A DNA stretch of 5,167 nt from Rickettsiales bacterium (lineage in GTDB: Bacteria > Pseudomonadota > Alphaproteobacteria > Rickettsiales > Anaplasmataceae), in NCBI GenBank assembly GCA_031286185.1, contig JAITUS010000005.1:1-5167 (forward strand), given 5' to 3'. The position numbers were made by a program, and so were the translations under genes. Numbering within the stretch: the first letter of the stretch is position 1; the number at the start of each line of letters is the position of its first letter. The notes under the pieces were generated by a model. That model made no database searches. It worked only from the letters and a program-made list of their open reading frames with translations, and was not told where the DNA came from. This document shows, piece after piece, positions 1-5,167 of the stretch.

Positions 1-117
1 CGGCTTCTCTCTAATTTGGTGTTTGTCATACATACTTCTCCATGTAATTAACATTTCAAAGCTTGGTAAATTTGTTTTTGTAGCTTAAATACAGCGTTCT
101 CTATACTACTAGAGAGG
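1..117. other. Left-edge sequence with no identified gene
   Basis: No convincing gene is visible. On the minus strand a short open frame runs off the left edge (about 28 codons, containing the residues LPSFEMLITWRSMYDKHQ), but it has no stop inside the window and I do not recognise it. It is not in the expected position or sequence to be the missing C-terminus of the metallo-beta-lactamase-fold pseudogene that starts at 118. It could be the edge of an inserted element or another decayed gene. Confidence 0.4.
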
Positions 118-753
118 TCACTGCATTGGTTGCTTGTTATCTTCATCAGATAAAGATCTTGTATCCCCTGAATACTTGAATATTACATCCTCTTGTTCAG
201 GATTTACTATCCAACCAGTAACTAAAGACTTGTGATGGTCAACACCAGATCTACCAGAACGATGATCTGCTGGAATACTAACGAAATTTACTACTTTGTT
301 TACTCCATTAATATTTTTGGTAACAGAAACTTTTGTGTACCACTCCACCTCCTCTACTTGAGTTAATCCAAAACTCTTGAACAATTTTTTATCTCCCATA
401 GGTACAAATACCTGCGGTTGAGGCCAATCTTTATGTTTTATAAAGCCTTAATAGTTTTTTAAGGGAATTTTTGTCTACATAATCACGGTGATTGTGTGAG
501 ATTACGATAACATCAACTTTAGGTAACTTTTCAATTTTAGGGTGAGAGTTCGTTTTCTCTGGGTAAAGCAACCTGTTCAAACCGCTAAATACTGGATCTG
601 TTAAAATATTGAAACCAGGAACCTGAATTAATTAAGTTGCATGACCCATATTTTGGATGGCATATTTTTCCCTTCCCTGTAAATCCTGAATATCATCAGA
701 CTTATAAATTTTATTTTCATCTTTATTTTCTCGTTGAGAAAAGATAAGATAGT
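118..753 (-). pseudogene. Decayed NAPE-PLD/UlaG-like metallo-beta-lactamase-fold hydrolase
   Basis: Read on the minus strand, this matches the zinc-dependent metallo-beta-lactamase-fold family that includes NAPE-hydrolysing phospholipase D. In order I see DIQDLQGREKYAIQNMGHAT, then a TAA stop (632-634), LIQVPGFNILTDPVFS, the metal motif region VISHNHRDYVD (about 470-505), a second stop (431-433), and after a frameshift QPQVFVPMGDKKLFKSFGL, PADHRSGR and the SGDT motif before a final TGA at 118-120. The family motif HxHxDH reads HNHRDY here, so one metal-binding histidine is replaced by tyrosine (a C-to-T change at 481). The PADH histidine and SGDT aspartate survive. About 80 C-terminal residues, carrying the last metal-ligand histidine, are absent. 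The longest intact piece is 118-399 (93 codons). Family assignment is firm; the substrate is unknown. It is very unlikely to be active. Confidence 0.8.
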
Positions 754-987
754 TTACTCTTCACATCCTTTGACAAAAATGGAGCAAAAATACTCCTCAT
801 TATCCTTTTTAATTTGCGTCTCTATAAAAACCCTCAGATCATTCAATGTGCTTTTATTATCAAGATTAGTAATGTACCTATTTTTAGTTTTTTCAGTGCG
901 CTTGAATTTTATATTCTGAAATTTGCTTTGTAATTCATCAATATAATTACAATTAACACGAGCTTGACACCCCTTAGCACTTACCAT
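754..987 (-). CDS. Hypothetical protein, 77 aa
   Basis: A small ORF starting MVSAKGCQARVNCNYIDE and ending IFVKGCEE. It is rich in Lys, Glu and Asn, has no obvious signal peptide or membrane segment, and has four cysteines with no pattern I recognise. A GGGG stretch seven bases before the ATG (about 996-999) could serve as ribosome binding site, and a TATAAT lies at 1014-1019 on the same strand. It sits directly upstream of the metallo-beta-lactamase-fold pseudogene and the same frame stays open past its stop, so it may be an independent small gene or the detached, diverged N-terminus of that pseudogene; I cannot align it to the family's usual N-terminus. An opposite-strand ORF at 734-919 overlaps it and looks less protein-like. 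Whether it is expressed is uncertain. Confidence 0.4.
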   Translation of the reverse strand: MVSAKGCQARVNCNYIDELQSKFQNIKFKRTEKTKNRYITNLDNKSTLNDLRVFIETQIKKDNEEYFCSIFVKGCEE

Positions 988-1013
988 AACATTTACCCCA
1001 TTATTAACAAAAC

Positions 1014-1019
1014 ATTATA
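1014..1019 (-). promoter_or_regulatory. Possible -10 box upstream of the 77-aa ORF
   Basis: A perfect TATAAT is read on the minus strand 26 bases before the ATG of the 77-residue ORF. No acceptable -35 hexamer lies 16-18 bases further upstream (the sequence there is AAAAAT). It overlaps a small inverted repeat, AAGTAT/ATACTT at 1019-1033, just past the ubiD stop codon, which may instead act as a weak transcription end. In such A/T-rich DNA this could be chance. Confidence 0.25.
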
Positions 1020-1048
1020 AGTATATCATACTTTTAATTTTTTAGCAA

Positions 1049-2527
1049 TTACAGTCCATATTCCCCCCATTTCTCTGTAACTTTTTTTACTATTTCTTCG
1101 TCCATTTCAATTTTTCTTCCCCACTCTCGTTTGGTTTCAGGCGGAATTTTATTTGTTGCATCAAATCCCATTTTACCTCCAAGTCCACTTTCAGGAGAGG
1201 CAAAATCTAAATAATCAATTGGTGCATTCTCTATCATGATTGTATCACGCACAGGGTCCATTCTCGTTGATATTGCCCACATCACCTCTTTCCAATCACG
1301 TATATTTATATCATCATCAACAACTATAATGAATTTGGTGTATAAAAACTGCTTGAGGAAAGAAAGTATGCCCATAACAACTCTTTTCGCATGCCCGGGA
1401 TAAGACTTTTTGATCGATACTACTGCTATTCTATAGGAACAACCCTCTGGTGGCAGATAAAAGTCTACTACCTCTGGAAATTGGTTGATAAGAATCGGCA
1501 CAAAGATTTCGTTAAGTGCTTCACCAAGAATCGATGGTTCATCTGGTGGCTTGCCAGTAAAGGTGCTGAGATAAATTGGGTTTTTGCGCATTGTGATTGC
1601 AGTAATGTTAAATTCCGGGAATTGTTCAACAGAATTATAGTAACCAGTGTGGTCTCCATACGGCCCTTCATCTTGATATCTATCCAAACTCACATAGCCT
1701 TCCAAAACGATCTCTGCGTGAGCTGGCACTTGAAGGGGAATAGTCTTACAATTTACAAGTTCAAGCGGCTTCTTGCGCAATAGTCCAGCAAATTGGTATT
1801 CTGACGATGTTTCTGGCACTGGAGTTACTGCAGCGATAAGCGTTGCAGGATCGCTACCGATTACAGCGGCAGCAGGAAACTTCATACTTTGCCCCTTTTC
1901 CTTCCACCGTTTATGGTGACCTGCCCCTCCACGATGTGCAAGCCAGCGCATTAGAGTCATTTTTTTATCCACGACTTGCATACGATATATTCCAAGATTG
2001 AAATTATCTTGTTTATCTTCTGTCGGCCCTTTTGTTACCACAATCGGCCAGGTGATAAGAGGTGCAGGTTCATTTGGCCAACACGTTTGAATAGGTAGTA
2101 AACTGAGATCCACCTCATCCCCAGTTAGCATCACTTCTTGACATGGGGCTTTGCTCACGACTTTACTTCGCATCGACAACACAACTTTTAGCAGAGGAAA
2201 CATCTTCATAGCATCCTTGAGGTTTTTTGGCGGCTCAGGAGATTGCAAAAACGCCAGAAGTTTACCCAGATCTCTTAGTTCATCAGGATTTATGTTCAGT
2301 CCTAAAGCTATCCTATCGATAGTGCCAAATAAATTCACCAAAACAGGAATCGAATTTTTGCCGTTTTCTGTGACGACATTTTCAAAAATGATTGCTGGCC
2401 CTTTGTTTGACAGAACTCTACGGTGAATTTCTGTCATTTCAAGAACTGTTGAAACCTCCCTTTTAATCCTAATTAGATCTTTTTTTTCTTCTAAAGCAGA
2501 GATGAAGTTGCGTAAGTTGTTATACAT
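1049..2527 (-). CDS. ubiD: UbiD family decarboxylase (3-polyprenyl-4-hydroxybenzoate decarboxylase)
   Basis: Intact 492-residue protein, close to the length of E. coli UbiD. The family removes the carboxyl group of 3-polyprenyl-4-hydroxybenzoate in ubiquinone synthesis, using prenylated FMN supplied by UbiX and a divalent metal plus potassium; it works in the cytoplasm near the membrane. Visible signatures are the N-terminal [18 protein letters not shown] (3-22), NLGIYRMQ (177-184), [12 protein letters not shown] (194-205), [14 protein letters not shown] (241-254), AEIVLEGY (271-278), [11 protein letters not shown] (287-297) and [14 protein letters not shown] (324-337). By family comparison Arg182, Glu287 and Asp292 are the likely catalytic triad and Asn177 a likely metal ligand. 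The ATG start gives the usual N-terminus, though the nearest purine-rich stretch (GGAAG, 2542-2546) is 14 bases away, so the binding site is weak. No break is visible. Transcription probably begins at the promoter near 2720-2748. UbiX is not in the window. Confidence 0.95.
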   Translation of the reverse strand: MYNNLRNFISALEEKKDLIRIKREVSTVLEMTEIHRRVLSNKGPAIIFENVVTENGKNSIPVLVNLFGTIDRIALGLNINPDELRDLGKLLAFLQSPEPPKNLKDAMKMFPLLKVVLSMRSKVVSKAPCQEVMLTGDEVDLSLLPIQTCWPNEPAPLITWPIVVTKGPTEDKQDNFNLGIYRMQVVDKKMTLMRWLAHRGGAGHHKRWKEKGQSMKFPAAAVIGSDPATLIAAVTPVPETSSEYQFAGLLRKKPLELVNCKTIPLQVPAHAEIVLEGYVSLDRYQDEGPYGDHTGYYNSVEQFPEFNITAITMRKNPIYLSTFTGKPPDEPSILGEALNEIFVPILINQFPEVVDFYLPPEGCSYRIAVVSIKKSYPGHAKRVVMGILSFLKQFLYTKFIIVVDDDINIRDWKEVMWAISTRMDPVRDTIMIENAPIDYLDFASPESGLGGKMGFDATNKIPPETKREWGRKIEMDEEIVKKVTEKWGEYGL

Positions 2528-2530
2528 AAC

Positions 2531-2694
2531 TTAAAACAAGTCTTCCAGTGTGATTACATGATGTATTGTATCTTTCAGATATTGGTCCTCAGAAGCTCCA
2601 TTTGCAGCAATCAATACCCAAAATGTCTGCTTCTTTGATTTCGTTTTTTCTCTATAAACTGTTTCTTTTCTCTACCAATTATTGGTTCGCTCAT
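2531..2694 (-). pseudogene. Collapsed remnant of an AAA-family ATPase (ATPase_2/DUF234-like)
   Basis: On the minus strand an ATG at 2692-2694 begins MSEPIIGREKK, the typical start of the archaeal-type ATPase family whose next part would be the nucleotide-binding loop. That loop and the whole middle are missing. In another frame the sequence then reads KTKSKKQTFWVLIAANGA and continues to VITLEDLF followed by TAA (2531-2533), which matches the usual C-terminal end of the same family. A gene of perhaps 450 codons has therefore shrunk to 164 bases, and that length is not a multiple of three. A 9-base direct repeat, TTTTCTCTA (2646-2654 and 2666-2674), lies at the junction and may mark the deletion. 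The stop lies three bases before the ubiD ATG, so the remnant forms the ubiD leader. The first frame encodes only 27 residues. No function is expected. Confidence 0.7.
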
Positions 2695-2700
2695 ATAATT

Positions 2701-2736
2701 TACCGCTGCGTTTATTAGCATTATACACGGCGGTTA
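2701..2736. repeat. Palindromic hairpin repeat, unit A
   Basis: Arms 2702-2711 (ACCGCTGCGT) and 2725-2734 (ACACGGCGGT) pair at nine of ten positions, counting one G-U pair, around a 13-base loop. It aligns without gaps to unit B 54 bases downstream (25 of 36 identical, with nearly all differences in the loop). The G+C-rich arms stand out from the A/T-rich surroundings. It resembles the small palindromic repeats scattered between genes in Wolbachia genomes; that resemblance is from memory. Confidence 0.75.
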
Positions 2737-2748
2737 TAAGATGATCAA
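2720..2748 (-). promoter_or_regulatory. Candidate promoter for ubiD
   Basis: Read on the minus strand, TTGATC (2743-2748) is followed after exactly 17 bases by a perfect TATAAT (2720-2725). The -10 box lies at the loop edge of hairpin unit A. Initiation near 2713 would give a ubiD leader of about 185 bases that runs through the ATPase remnant. The promoter was probably the ATPase gene's own (its ATG is 26 bases past the -10) and would have passed to ubiD after the deletion; that history is inferred. Confidence 0.55.
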
Positions 2749-2752
2749 CTTT

Positions 2753-2791
2753 TTTACCGCCGCGTTTACGGTTGCTATACGTGGCGGTAAA
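2753..2791. repeat. Palindromic hairpin repeat, unit B
   Basis: Arms TTTACCGCCGCGT (2753-2765) and ACGTGGCGGTAAA (2779-2791) pair over 13 positions with a single G-T (G-U in RNA) pair, around a 13-base loop. It is the second copy of unit A and the better preserved palindrome. No T-run suited to termination follows on the plus strand; on the minus strand a run of A follows, so it is not a classical terminator in either direction. Confidence 0.8.
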
Positions 2792-2820
2792 GGATAGAGT
2801 ATCTTATAGTTGGCTATCCT
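2791..2820. repeat. Third inverted repeat next to the palindromic pair
   Basis: AGGATAG (2791-2797) and CTATCCT (2814-2820) are perfect inverted arms of seven bases around a 16-base loop. It adjoins unit B, so three potential hairpins lie in a row in about 120 bases. A further small one, TCATCA/TGATGA, lies at 2842-2860. Its sequence is unrelated to units A and B. Confidence 0.5.
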
Positions 2821-2924
2821 GGCGTGCTTTGGCCACTTGCATCATCAAATTTGCTGATGAGTTTTGTGCCTGAGTTTCTTTGCATAAAGTTTGCACTTGC
2901 GGCAAAACCGGTTACAAAATACAC
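2821..2924. other. Spacer between the hairpin repeats and the dsbA-like promoter
   Basis: No gene is assigned. Two minus-strand frames are open at once across roughly 2805-2935; one includes FAASANFMQRNSGTKLISKF, the other NSSANLMMQVAKARQDS. Neither has a convincing start or a family I can name. A small palindrome AACCGGTT lies at 2906-2913. The stretch is more G+C-rich than the flanks and may be part of a dispersed intergenic repeat. Confidence 0.35.
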
Positions 2925-2953
2925 TTGATATAAATGTTTTTATATATTAACAT
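2925..2953 (+). promoter_or_regulatory. Candidate promoter for the dsbA-like gene
   Basis: TTGATA (2925-2930, five of six matches to the sigma-70 -35 consensus) is separated by 17 bases from TAACAT (2948-2953, four of six). It would start transcription near 2960, about 55 bases before the ATG at 3016. Several other TATA-like hexamers overlap here, so the exact -10 is uncertain. Confidence 0.4.
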
Positions 2954-3015
2954 TAGATGCTTTTTTAAATATACAGGTACTAAGAATTTTATATTGCAGG
3001 TCCTTTAATAAGTAT

Positions 3016-3774
3016 ATGCCTAGAATATCGTTTCTATTGATTTTAATAATAGTAATAGCAAGTTTGCCAATAATAAATAATTGGCTCTCAAATCGCAGCC
3101 AAGTGCTAAACGATGAGTATATAGGCAAGAGATTAGATAACTATATAAGTAGAAATTTTGATAAGATTATAAAAACTCTCCGAGAAGAATCAATTAAAAG
3201 TAGTTATGCTGCTCGGGATAACGCGGCTAAAGGTAAAGTCTTACAGTATAAAAATGAAATATTTGACTCCACTTATCCTTACTCAGGAAATGAAAATAGC
3301 AATGTTATAGCTGTAGGGTTTTTTGACTATTCTTGTGGCTATTGCAAAGCCATGAAAGGCGATATAAAACAGTTGATCAATGACGGCAAAGTTAAGTACA
3401 TTTTTAGGGACACTCCAATACTTGGTAACGATTCTTTAAAGGCGGCAAAAAGTGCTTTAGCTGTCTATTTTATTGGTAAAGGAAAATATTTTGATTTTCA
3501 CTATGCTGCTTTAGACCACAAAGGAGAATTTTCAGATGAAAATATATTGGATATAGTAAAAAGCATAGGAATCAGTGAAAACGACTTCAATGACTCTATG
3601 AAAAACAATGCGGACAAAATTGAACAGATGATAAACAACAGCAGATTTTTAGTAAGGAACCTAGGAGTAGGCGGTACACCTTTTTTAATAATTGGGGATA
3701 GTCTGTTTGTAGGAGCAACTGATTTGGATGTGTTACGCGAAAAAGTAGATGAATTAAGCCATAAACAAGGCTAG
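3016..3774 (+). CDS. DsbA-like thiol-disulfide oxidoreductase, membrane-anchored
   Basis: Intact 252-residue protein of the DsbA/Com1-like thioredoxin-fold family, which makes or rearranges disulfide bonds in exported proteins. Residues 4-20 are a hydrophobic stretch with no clear cleavage site, so it is probably an uncleaved anchor with the domain outside the inner membrane. A charged segment of about 75 residues (25-95) follows, then the thioredoxin fold: IAVGFFDYSCGYCKAM places the redox pair at Cys107 and Cys110, and GVGGTPFLIIG (217-227) supplies the cis-proline loop with Thr221-Pro222. Between them lies the helical insertion typical of DsbA. These are its only two cysteines. The ATG fits the signal-anchor start, but the nearest AGG (2998-3000) is 15 bases away, so the ribosome binding site is weak. 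It is divergent from ubiD and appears to be a single gene. Oxidase versus isomerase activity cannot be decided from sequence, and its redox partner is not in the window. Confidence 0.9.
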   Translation: MPRISFLLILIIVIASLPIINNWLSNRSQVLNDEYIGKRLDNYISRNFDKIIKTLREESIKSSYAARDNAAKGKVLQYKNEIFDSTYPYSGNENSNVIAVGFFDYSCGYCKAMKGDIKQLINDGKVKYIFRDTPILGNDSLKAAKSALAVYFIGKGKYFDFHYAALDHKGEFSDENILDIVKSIGISENDFNDSMKNNADKIEQMINNSRFLVRNLGVGGTPFLIIGDSLFVGATDLDVLREKVDELSHKQG

Positions 3775-4051
3775 TTTCAGTTTGCTATAAAATTTTATTT
3801 TTTTGCTTGACAGTACAAGTGAACTTAAGTATAGCAACCATGGGTGTGGTTGTACAAAGAGTGTGTGAAACTACGTAGCAGCTCGAGAATAAGTACCTTT
3901 AGAGTATTTTTGTGCCGGTTTCCAGTTATTTTATTAATAAAGTAAAAAATATTTCCTCTTTAACTTTGAAAAGTGTGTTATATTAGCTTTTGTTACTGCC
4001 TTTCATTTTCTGTGACACATTTTTCTTTAATGGTTAAACGGATACTTTATA
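3775..4051. other. Non-coding spacer after the dsbA-like gene
   Basis: All frames are broken by stops and no family is recognisable. ATAAAATTTTAT followed by Ts (3787-3804) lies just past the dsbA-like stop and could be a weak terminator, although the palindrome has no loop. A promoter candidate lies at 3807-3835. A near-perfect 20-base palindrome, TTATTTTATTAATAAAGTAA, lies at 3926-3945. I looked for tRNA, SRP RNA, 6S and tmRNA features and found none I could support. Confidence 0.5.
3807..3835 (+). promoter_or_regulatory. Candidate promoter upstream of the metallophosphoesterase region
   Basis: A perfect -35 hexamer TTGACA (3807-3812) stands 17 bases before TATAGC (3830-3835, four of six matches to TATAAT). 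Transcription from near 3842 would give a leader of about 370 bases before the start at 4213. An unrecognised small RNA is another possible product. No clear alternative promoter was found nearer the gene. Confidence 0.45.
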
Positions 4052-4201
4052 ATGAACTTTATCAGCAACTACCAAGTTTCCTTAGTTACTATGCAACAAA
4101 GCCAAATGGTATTAAAAACAGTTAATGAAAATAGAAAATCAAGGTTAAGTTTAGCTAACCATACTGGTCAGTATTCTTTCTCTAAAAGCCATACACATTA
4201 A
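4052..4201 (+). CDS. Possible small ORF, 49 aa
   Basis: The frame starts MNFISNYQVSLVTMQQ and ends SFSKSHTH at a TAA (4199-4201), with GGA (4040-4042) nine bases before the ATG as a possible ribosome binding site. It ends two bases before the strong GGAGG of the next gene, a spacing seen in operons and leader peptides. It is rich in Ser, Gln and Asn, has no membrane segment, and I recognise no family. Since the same ATG overlaps a TATAAT-like string and the DNA is A/T-rich, it may be chance or a remnant. Confidence 0.25.
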   Translation: MNFISNYQVSLVTMQQSQMVLKTVNENRKSRLSLANHTGQYSFSKSHTH

Positions 4202-4203
4202 AC

Positions 4204-4208
4204 GGAGG
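4204..4208 (+). promoter_or_regulatory. Strong ribosome binding site for the signal-peptide ORF
   Basis: GGAGG stands four bases before the ATG at 4213. It is the only near-consensus Shine-Dalgarno site in the window, and it supports 4213 as the true original start of the metallophosphoesterase gene rather than the internal ATG at 4324. Confidence 0.7.
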
Positions 4209-4212
4209 TCAA

Positions 4213-4314
4213 ATGATAAATGTTTCGTCTTTTTTTCATAATTGCTATATAAGTAGTAGAATGTTTATATTGTTGATTGTGTTGCTGTGTAATTCTTCTG
4301 AAGCTAAAATATGA
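4213..4314 (+). other. Orphaned signal-peptide ORF of the metallophosphoesterase
   Basis: This is the portion actually translated from the GGAGG site: 33 codons ending at TGA. It has a polar N-terminus, an internal Met17, a hydrophobic run FILLIVLLC, and SSEAK as a plausible cleavage region. Its frame is the same as that of the enzyme domain, so a single nonsense change (for example CGA or TGG to TGA) is enough to explain the separation. A restart at ATG 4324, ten bases past the stop, is possible but would yield an unexported protein. Confidence 0.65.
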
Positions 4315-5167
4315 TCTCAGGTAATGCCTGAAAATATGCTCCGTGTGCGTGCCATAGTTGGAGATAAGGATGAGTGCCTATTAGTGTATATTGATGGTAA
4401 AGAAGCCAAAATGAATGAGCGGGCATCAACAGAAGGTGGTGCATTCCCTGAAAAAGTTTGTGAATTATTAATTCCAAGAAACGCGCAGAACGTTAAAATT
4501 GGCAACAAAAAAATTCCTACTTTACCAACTACAATCAAGAAGATTGTAATAGTCGGTAATACAGGGTGTAGAATTAGTTGCTCTGAGCAGCAAGCTTGTA
4601 ATGATCAAGTAGAGTGGCTAATTAGAGAAGTATTGGGTTCGGTGGCAACGCACAACCCTGGCTTTATAATACATGTTGGTGATTATCACTATAGAGAACA
4701 CATATGTAAAGATGAAGAAAAGTGCGGTAAAGTTTATGGCGACAATTTTGCTGCCTGGGAAGCAGAGTGGTTTGGCCCAGCACAAGAAATTTTATTACAG
4801 TTTCCATTTTTATTTATGCGTGGTAATCATGAAAATTGTGATAGAACCCATAAGGGATGGTTTAGATACCTAGACGCGTATCCTTTTGAAAATGAAAAAT
4901 GTAGAGAATTTACTGGCAGTTGGATATTTAATACAGGTATTGTGCAGTTTTACGTCTTTGATTCCGCATACGGCACTGATCTTAACTGTTGTCTAAGTGA
5001 GGAAGTATCTGTTCAAGGGACCGGCTGAGGAACAAGCAAAAAGGCTTAAAATGATCTATTTTTCGCCTAAAAGCGTGCAAAGTGTTAACAAATCAACCAC
5101 ATTACATCTTATTTAGCCCACTTTATTCTAACAATTTTGCTTATTTAAACGTTTTCTGCCGCTCCAC
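4213..5167 (+). pseudogene. Secreted metallophosphoesterase, decayed and cut by the window edge
   Basis: The gene begins at 4213 with a 33-residue signal peptide (hydrophobic core MFILLIVLLCNSSEAK), which stops at TGA (4312-4314). The same frame continues and is open from an ATG at 4324 to TGA 5026-5028 (234 codons). Counting from 4324, residues 6-70 look like the family's N-terminal beta domain (VYIDGKEAKM, AFPEKVCELLIP), followed by the calcineurin-like metallophosphoesterase domain: VGNTGCR (77-83), HVGDYHYRE (117-125) and MRGNHENC (165-172). The first metal-binding aspartate of the usual GDTGCR is Asn79 here. After one extra base near 5020 the reading resumes as PAEEQAKRLKMIYFSPK, and after another near 5072 as ACKVLTNQPHYILFSP, open to the edge; the family's THQP/THRP histidine is Asn in TNQP. 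The final metal motif would lie beyond the window. Family is clear, substrate unknown; exported, active enzyme is unlikely. Confidence 0.8.

Noticed and set aside
734..919. 61-codon plus-strand ORF
   Set aside because: It opposes the 77-aa ORF, has a low-complexity Leu/Phe/Ser composition expected from the complement of Lys/Asn-rich codons, and lacks a ribosome binding site.
1468..1671. 67-codon minus-strand ORF within ubiD
   Set aside because: It is an alternative frame of the ubiD strand across the conserved EGPYGDHTG region, so the ubiD frame explains the sequence.
1391..1783. 130-codon plus-strand ORF inside ubiD
   Set aside because: It is antisense to the strongly conserved ubiD coding sequence, with Trp- and Cys-rich composition and no family likeness; a shadow of ubiD.
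2151..2426. 91-codon plus-strand ORF near the ubiD 5' end
   Set aside because: It lies wholly antisense to ubiD and shows no independent start signal or motif.
2753..2804. Hairpin B as an intrinsic terminator
   Set aside because: The stem is strong but is not followed by a T-run in either direction of transcription.
2701..2860. CRISPR array
   Set aside because: There are only two related units, each a self-contained palindrome, with no set of equal repeats separated by unique spacers and no cas genes.
2940..3128. 62-codon minus-strand ORF over the start of the dsbA-like gene
   Set aside because: It is the antisense of the signal-anchor coding region of a well-supported gene.
4312..4314. 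TGA read as selenocysteine or tryptophan
   Set aside because: No selenocysteine insertion hairpin or conserved cysteine at this site is evident, and a linker after a signal peptide is not a place for selenocysteine. Nearby Trp residues use TGG, so the standard code applies.
4317..4538. 73-codon minus-strand ORF with a hydrophobic N-terminus
   Set aside because: It is antisense to the recognisable beta domain of the metallophosphoesterase; the opposite strand carries the family motifs.
4673..4873. 66-codon plus-strand ORF
   Set aside because: It is a shifted frame over the GDYHYRE to GNHE region, which the main frame explains.

Overview
The window looks like chromosome from an obligate intracellular alphaproteobacterium of the Rickettsiales, most likely Wolbachia or a close relative. 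The reasons are the low G+C content, the long A/T-rich spacers, several genes caught in the middle of decay, small palindromic repeats between genes, and the gene content (ubiD, a membrane-anchored DsbA-like thioredoxin-fold protein, a periplasmic-type metallophosphoesterase). This placement is from memory of the families, not from a database search.

Layout. Positions 1-117 hold no gene I can identify. Positions 118-753 (minus) are a decayed metallo-beta-lactamase-fold hydrolase of the NAPE-PLD type, with an in-frame stop, a frameshift, a damaged metal motif and no C-terminus. Positions 754-987 (minus) are a 77-residue hypothetical ORF directly upstream of it. Positions 1049-2527 (minus) are an intact ubiD, the best preserved gene here. 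Just upstream of ubiD, 2531-2694 (minus) is the collapsed remnant of an AAA-type ATPase: its first ~10 codons joined to its last ~35, with nearly everything between lost. Positions 2700-2820 carry hairpin-forming repeats; one contains a good minus-strand promoter that probably now drives ubiD through the remnant. Positions 3016-3774 (plus) encode an intact DsbA-like protein. Positions 3775-4212 are mostly non-coding, with a good plus-strand promoter candidate and a doubtful 49-codon ORF. Positions 4213-5167 (plus) are a metallophosphoesterase pseudogene running off the right edge.

Function. The two genes that appear functional are housekeeping-type: UbiD (decarboxylation in ubiquinone synthesis, needing prenylated FMN from UbiX) and the DsbA-like protein (disulfide chemistry outside the inner membrane). 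They are divergently transcribed from the repeat-rich spacer and need not be functionally linked. The rest shows genome reduction. I do not see evidence for a new multi-gene system; the most interesting points are the ubiD promoter lodged in a palindromic repeat, the collapsed ATPase gene, and the stop codon that separates an export signal from its enzyme.
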